Below, piece after piece: positions 61,501 to 64,000 of a DNA stretch of 64,000 nt; within the stretch, counting starts at the first letter, position 1; every line of letters begins with the position of its first letter. The DNA is from NCEH01 sp002257205. Lineage in GTDB: Bacteria > Pseudomonadota > Alphaproteobacteria > Rhizobiales > Xanthobacteraceae. Made by a program: the position numbers and the translations under genes. Under the pieces are notes generated by a model. That model was not told the origin of the DNA, ran no database searches, and saw nothing but the letters and a program-made list of their open reading frames with translations. The DNA is taken from the NCBI RefSeq assembly GCF_043195105.1, contig NZ_JBAFWO010000004.1, one strand, 5' to 3'.

Positions 61501-62930
61501 TCCAGCGTCCACGATCCGGCAAGGAAGTCCGAATGGGCTTCGCCGGCATAGATGACGGTTTCCAACTGCGCGTCGGACAGCAGGCCGTCGGTGACAAGTT
61601 TGGCGGGAAGCCGCGGCCGATAACTTGGCTTCGGCGGCGCGACCGAAGACATGGCTGCCGATTGCACGAGCTTGGTCGGATGGGCCGTAGAGCCGGGAAT
61701 ACGGATCGCCTGCAATCCGTATTCTTCATAGATCGCATCGGTGATCCGGCCGTCCTCGGCGGGCGTCCAGTCCACCGTCTCATAGGCGAGTTCGACTCCG
61801 TCGGGTTCGGTGACGGTGCGGGTGGGAGAAGAGGCGGCGGCACGGTTCAGATAGCCGCGAACGGTTCGCGGTGCGGCCGTGGGTGCAGCGGCGGGAACCG
61901 AGATCGCGGCATTGACCGGCAAACGTGCCGGGACGTGCTCGCCGATCCAGCCTATCAGCGTTGCGACATCGGGCGCGATCCCCGGCGATGCCGGAAACGC
62001 GGCCGGATCGTCGGCGGGCAGTTTGTCGATGACGGTCAGCCGCGTGTCGATGGTCGTGCCATGCTTGGCATAGACCGAGCCGTCGATGGACGCGGTGAAC
62101 ACCACGCGGCCATGTTCCTGAAGCCGGACGAAGGCATCACGCCAGGTCGGCGTATCCGGTGCGAAGCTCGATCCGGTGATCGTCACCAGCCGCCCGCCAT
62201 CGGCCAGACGCGCCAGCGCCGAGGCGACATGGCGATAGGCGGCGTCCGCCATCCGGCCGGAGACATTGGCCATCACCGAGAACGGAGGGTTCATCAGCAC
62301 CACGGTCGGCACAAGAGCCGGGTCAAGATGGTCGTGGATCTGCGCCGCGTCGAAGCGGGTGACGGGAATGGCCGGAAAGAGGTGGAAGAGAAGATCGGCG
62401 CGGGTTTCCGCCAGCTCGTTGAGCACAAGCGATCCACCGACGATCTCGGCCAGGATGGCGAGCAGGCCGGTGCCTGCCGAGGGTTCGAGAACCCGGTCGG
62501 CGGGCGTGATGGCGGCGGCGGTTGCGGCGATCAGCCCGAGCGGGATCGGCGTCGAGAATTGCTGGAAGGTCTGGCTTTCTTCCGAACGGCGCGTGTGGGT
62601 GGGCAGAAGCCCGGCGACCTTCGCCAGAAGCGGCAGGCTGGCGGCCTGAGAACCGGCTTTGCGGAAAAGCGCCTTTCCGTATTTGCGCAGGAACAGGATG
62701 GTCGCCGCTTCGCAGGCTTCATAGGCGGTTTTCCAATCCCAGGCGCCGGTGGCGTCGGATGCGCCGAAGGCGGTTTCCATCGCGCCGCGCAGGGTGGCGG
62801 CATCGACGCGATGACCGCGTTCGAGATGGGGAAGGAGGAGAAACGCTGCCTGGTGGATAGCGAAGGCTGTGTCGACGACAGAGACCATCGGTGCAGCCGG
62901 AACGGTCGCGGCGGTGGAAGCATATGTCAT
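58578..62930 (-). CDS. Methylase/helicase of the strawberry-notch type
   Basis: A 1450-residue fusion. The N-terminal part (about residues 90-330) is a DNA methyltransferase-like domain with RVLEPSAGTGLLAILAE and the catalytic VVLMNPPFSVMANVS (NPPF). The centre is a superfamily 2 ATPase related to strawberry notch: Walker A FLGDGTGAGKGRQSAG (about 505), the DESH box IIFDESHSMQNAAGG (about 612) and an arginine-finger region ending GLGRTNRTNQVQPPLF. The pairing suggests modification and remodelling of element DNA, perhaps against host restriction. ATG 62930 follows a moderate ribosome site. Confidence 0.88.
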   Translation of the reverse strand: MTYASTAATVPAAPMVSVVDTAFAIHQAAFLLLPHLERGHRVDAATLRGAMETAFGASDATGAWDWKTAYEACEAATILFLRKYGKALFRKAGSQAASLPLLAKVAGLLPTHTRRSEESQTFQQFSTPIPLGLIAATAAAITPADRVLEPSAGTGLLAILAEIVGGSLVLNELAETRADLLFHLFPAIPVTRFDAAQIHDHLDPALVPTVVLMNPPFSVMANVSGRMADAAYRHVASALARLADGGRLVTITGSSFAPDTPTWRDAFVRLQEHGRVVFTASIDGSVYAKHGTTIDTRLTVIDKLPADDPAAFPASPGIAPDVATLIGWIGEHVPARLPVNAAISVPAAAPTAAPRTVRGYLNRAAASSPTRTVTEPDGVELAYETVDWTPAEDGRITDAIYEEYGLQAIRIPGSTAHPTKLVQSAAMSSVAPPKPSYRPRLPAKLVTDGLLSDAQLETVIYAGEAHSDFLAGSWTLDETFDVVSAAPDDAPNAVRFRRGFFLGDGTGAGKGRQSAGIILDNWMQGRRKAVWISKSDKLLEDAQRDWSALGMERLLVSPLSRFPQGKDIRLPEGILFTTYSTLRSDERGSKVSRVRQIVEWLGSDFDGVIIFDESHSMQNAAGGKGERGDVAASQQGRAGLRLQHTLPNARVVYVSATGATTVHNLAYAQRLGLWGGEDFPFSTRAEFVEAIEAGGVAAMEVLARDLRALGLYTARSLSYDGVEYELVEHQLTPEQTRIYDAYAGAFSVIHNNLDAAMQAANITSGESGSGTLNRQAKSAARSAFESAKQRFFGHLLTSMKTPTLIAAIDRDLADGHAAVIQIVSTGEALMERRLAELPAEEWNDVRVDITPREYVLDYLAHSFPVQLYEPFTDSEGNLSSRPVYRDGQPVESREAAARRDRLIEKLASLPPVPGALDQIIQRFGTDVVAEVTGRSRRIVRKTSPGGVDRLAVENRAGSANLAETAAFMDDQKRILIFSDAGGTGRSYHADLNAKNQRLRIHYLLEPGWKADAAIQGLGRTNRTNQVQPPLFRPISTDVKAEKRFLSTIARRLDTLGAITRGQRQTGGQGLFRPEDNLESHYARDALRQLYLLLVRGKVEGCSLQIFEDATGLKLMDDTGIKDELPPITTFLNRLLALTIELQGVLFTAFEQLLNAKIEGAIASGSYDVGLETLRAESFIVTDRQTIHVHPGTGAEARLLTITQRERNRPVTLAEALDLAADPRAKLLINERSGRAAVQIPTTSVMLDDGEIERRIRLIRPMEAHNIPVKMMGETHWVEADEAAFVSTWTTEVAEVPEFVDSTIHVVSGLLLPIWKRLPNDSTRVYRLQTDDGERIVGRRVSPAWVAGAMATDTSTLTPDDAFMALMDGKTILDLAEGLQLRRSRVMRANRIELSGFTDVMRDRLSAYGLFHEIISWKLRMFIPTDAFGPAILAKVLERYPVQRIGEREAA

Positions 62931-63088
62931 GGAAGGAACCTCGGAGAGCGGGAACGGATCGAGCCGCGCAGCGCTCTCTCTCGACCGCACTGGCTCAAAC
63001 CCGTCCCGGCCTTCCTCTTCCTCTCAAATGCTCGGCCATGGCCGACATGGAAAAAGCGCCCGGCCGTGAGGCGGGGCGCTTGTCTGGA

Positions 63089-63841
63089 TCAACCGAAGCG
63101 ACGACCAGATGCTGTGAAGGTGTATTCGTTCGCCGTGATAGTGTCGTCGACGACGGCATCCGAGGATTGGTACTCGTATTCGCGTTCGAGCTGCCGGTAG
63201 AGCCAGCGGGCCAGATCGCGCAGCGCCTCGGTCACGGCCTCCTCGGCATCTGCGGTTATGTCCTGCCAGGTCGGACTATCGCGCTCCACCGAGATTGACA
63301 TGCGATACTCGTGGTAATAGGGACCGCGATGGGTGGCCTCGGCGTGAAGCTGGTAGAAATTCCGCCGCTGAATCGCCTGCAATGTACTGGCGATATGATG
63401 CAGTTCTTCGTCCTGCGGTGCGTGCGACCTGATCTTGCGAAGTGCATCCTTCTCGTAGGAATAGAATGCCTCGAAACAGGCGCCATCGCCCTGGCTCCAG
63501 AATCCCCGGAACCCGATGCAAGGTTTCTGACGTGTTCCGCCGCCATAGAGCCGCACAGGGCGGGTCTTCAGCCGGATGCCGAGAATGGCGCAAATCGCCT
63601 CGAAATCCTCGAAGACGAATTCGTGCCAGTCGTCGCTGGACGCCTCCCGATACCAGGCGCGGGCCTTGTCCTTCGCCGTGTCGGAAAGCTCGGAGAGGCG
63701 ATAGACGGTGGTTTCGATGATCTCAGATGCCGTAATGGGGGTATCCGTCCGCACCCCCGTAGCAAGCCCGCGATCTGCTGGAATAGGCTTTTGTTTGTTT
63801 TGAGATAAGAGGAGTTCGGTCTTGGAAGTTTTTATTGGCAT
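63089..63841 (-). CDS. Antitoxin-like conserved ICE protein, 5' end disturbed
   Basis: The protein core IIETTVYRLSELSDTAKDKA and WYREASSDDWHEFVFEDFEA, then GGGTRQKPCIGFRGFWSQGD, matches conserved genes of related elements, sometimes annotated as the antitoxin of a toxin-antitoxin stability system. No toxin gene is visible. The only upstream ATG (63841) lies inside the opposite-strand IS110 transposase start, so the true start has probably been lost or shifted by that insertion. A GTG near 63756 (then RTDTPITASEII) is possible. Confidence 0.65.
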   Translation of the reverse strand: MPIKTSKTELLLSQNKQKPIPADRGLATGVRTDTPITASEIIETTVYRLSELSDTAKDKARAWYREASSDDWHEFVFEDFEAICAILGIRLKTRPVRLYGGGTRQKPCIGFRGFWSQGDGACFEAFYSYEKDALRKIRSHAPQDEELHHIASTLQAIQRRNFYQLHAEATHRGPYYHEYRMSISVERDSPTWQDITADAEEAVTEALRDLARWLYRQLEREYEYQSSDAVVDDTITANEYTFTASGRRFG

Positions 63842-64000
63842 CGATGTATCTCTCGATAGTTGTGCTATTTGCGCGGTAGATGAGCGTGGGAAGGTGGTTC
63901 GGGAATCTAAGCTCGCGAGCGATCCAGAAGCGTTGCGCGACTGGTTTCATCCGTTTGCCGACAATATTGCTGCCGTTGGACTCGAAGCTGGCCCGCTCTC
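63822..64000 (+). CDS. IS110-family transposase, partial, TTG start
   Basis: From TTG 63822, with GGAG 7 nt upstream, the frame reads EVFIGIDVSLDSCAICAVDE and continues open to the window edge, including IAAVGLEAGPLS. This is the RuvC-like N-terminus of an IS110 transposase (first Asp in GIDVS and Glu in GLEAG). It differs from the copy at 49390, so it is a second, independent insertion sequence. Its left end probably lies between 63730 and 63800. Confidence 0.88.
   Translation, partial: MEVFIGIDVSLDSCAICAVDERGKVVRESKLASDPEALRDWFHPFADNIAAVGLEAGPL

Overview
The window looks like an alphaproteobacterial chromosome of the Hyphomicrobiales, probably near Xanthobacteraceae. The call rests on high G+C, rhizobial-type neighbourhoods (ABC exporter beside rpmE, DUF1192 beside a quinone oxidoreductase) and protein flavour. 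No rRNA, tRNA or CRISPR array was seen, so the taxonomy is inference.

Region 1 (1-18730) is ordinary chromosome. It holds two GNAT proteins, an MsbA-like ABC exporter, ribosomal protein L31 of the cysteine-free type, a quinone oxidoreductase, a membrane PAS/GGDEF/EAL protein with a degenerate GGDEF, YqgE/AlgH, a DsbD-N-like protein, a Prx5 peroxiredoxin, two small DUF465 proteins, an Uup-like ABC-F protein, a tautomerase and its divergent LysR regulator, a copper operon (YcnI-PCuAC fusion plus DUF2946), an ABC1/UbiB kinase and a proline-rich secreted protein.

Region 2 (about 18900 to beyond 64000) is an integrative and conjugative element inserted into radC. Only the last 55 or so codons of radC remain (18730-18900). 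The rest should lie beyond the right edge. No integrase is present in the window. An AlpA-like HTH protein with its own palindrome lies just inside the end.

Region 3 (19518-30762) is the cargo: a CrtC/AttH-type lipocalin-fold protein, two class A FAD monooxygenases, two paralogous DHA1 efflux pumps, a patatin-like lipoprotein, a quinone oxidoreductase and two MarR regulators. Nine copies of one 17-bp operator (ATGTGCAT-N-ATGCACAT and variants) lie at the promoters of five transcription units, usually over the -10 box. They tie scattered genes into one regulon, probably controlled by the MarR at 28715-29200. A different perfect 18-bp palindrome precedes the first monooxygenase and probably belongs to the MarR downstream of it. 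I infer a substrate-induced detoxification or catabolic system for a lipophilic, probably aromatic or polycyclic compound. The substrate cannot be read from sequence.

Region 4 (30786-49147) is the transfer apparatus, nearly all on the minus strand: LysR, DUF2274, trbI-G-F-L-K-J-E-D-C-B, a CopG-type protein, traG, a DUF3363 relaxase, a candidate IncP-type oriT, a transglycosylase, DUF736, a TraF-type S26 peptidase, DUF2840, an RHH protein and parA. Region 5 (49144-64000) is maintenance and control: repA broken by an IS110-family element, AlpA, a DUF6499/DUF2285 pair readable as one protein through a +1 frameshift (FseA-like), a lone DUF2285 protein (QseM-like), an XRE regulator (QseC-like), SSB, a DUF2493 protein, a Toprim protein, a 1450-residue methylase/helicase of the strawberry-notch type and an antitoxin-like protein. 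A second IS110 transposase with a TTG start runs off the right edge.
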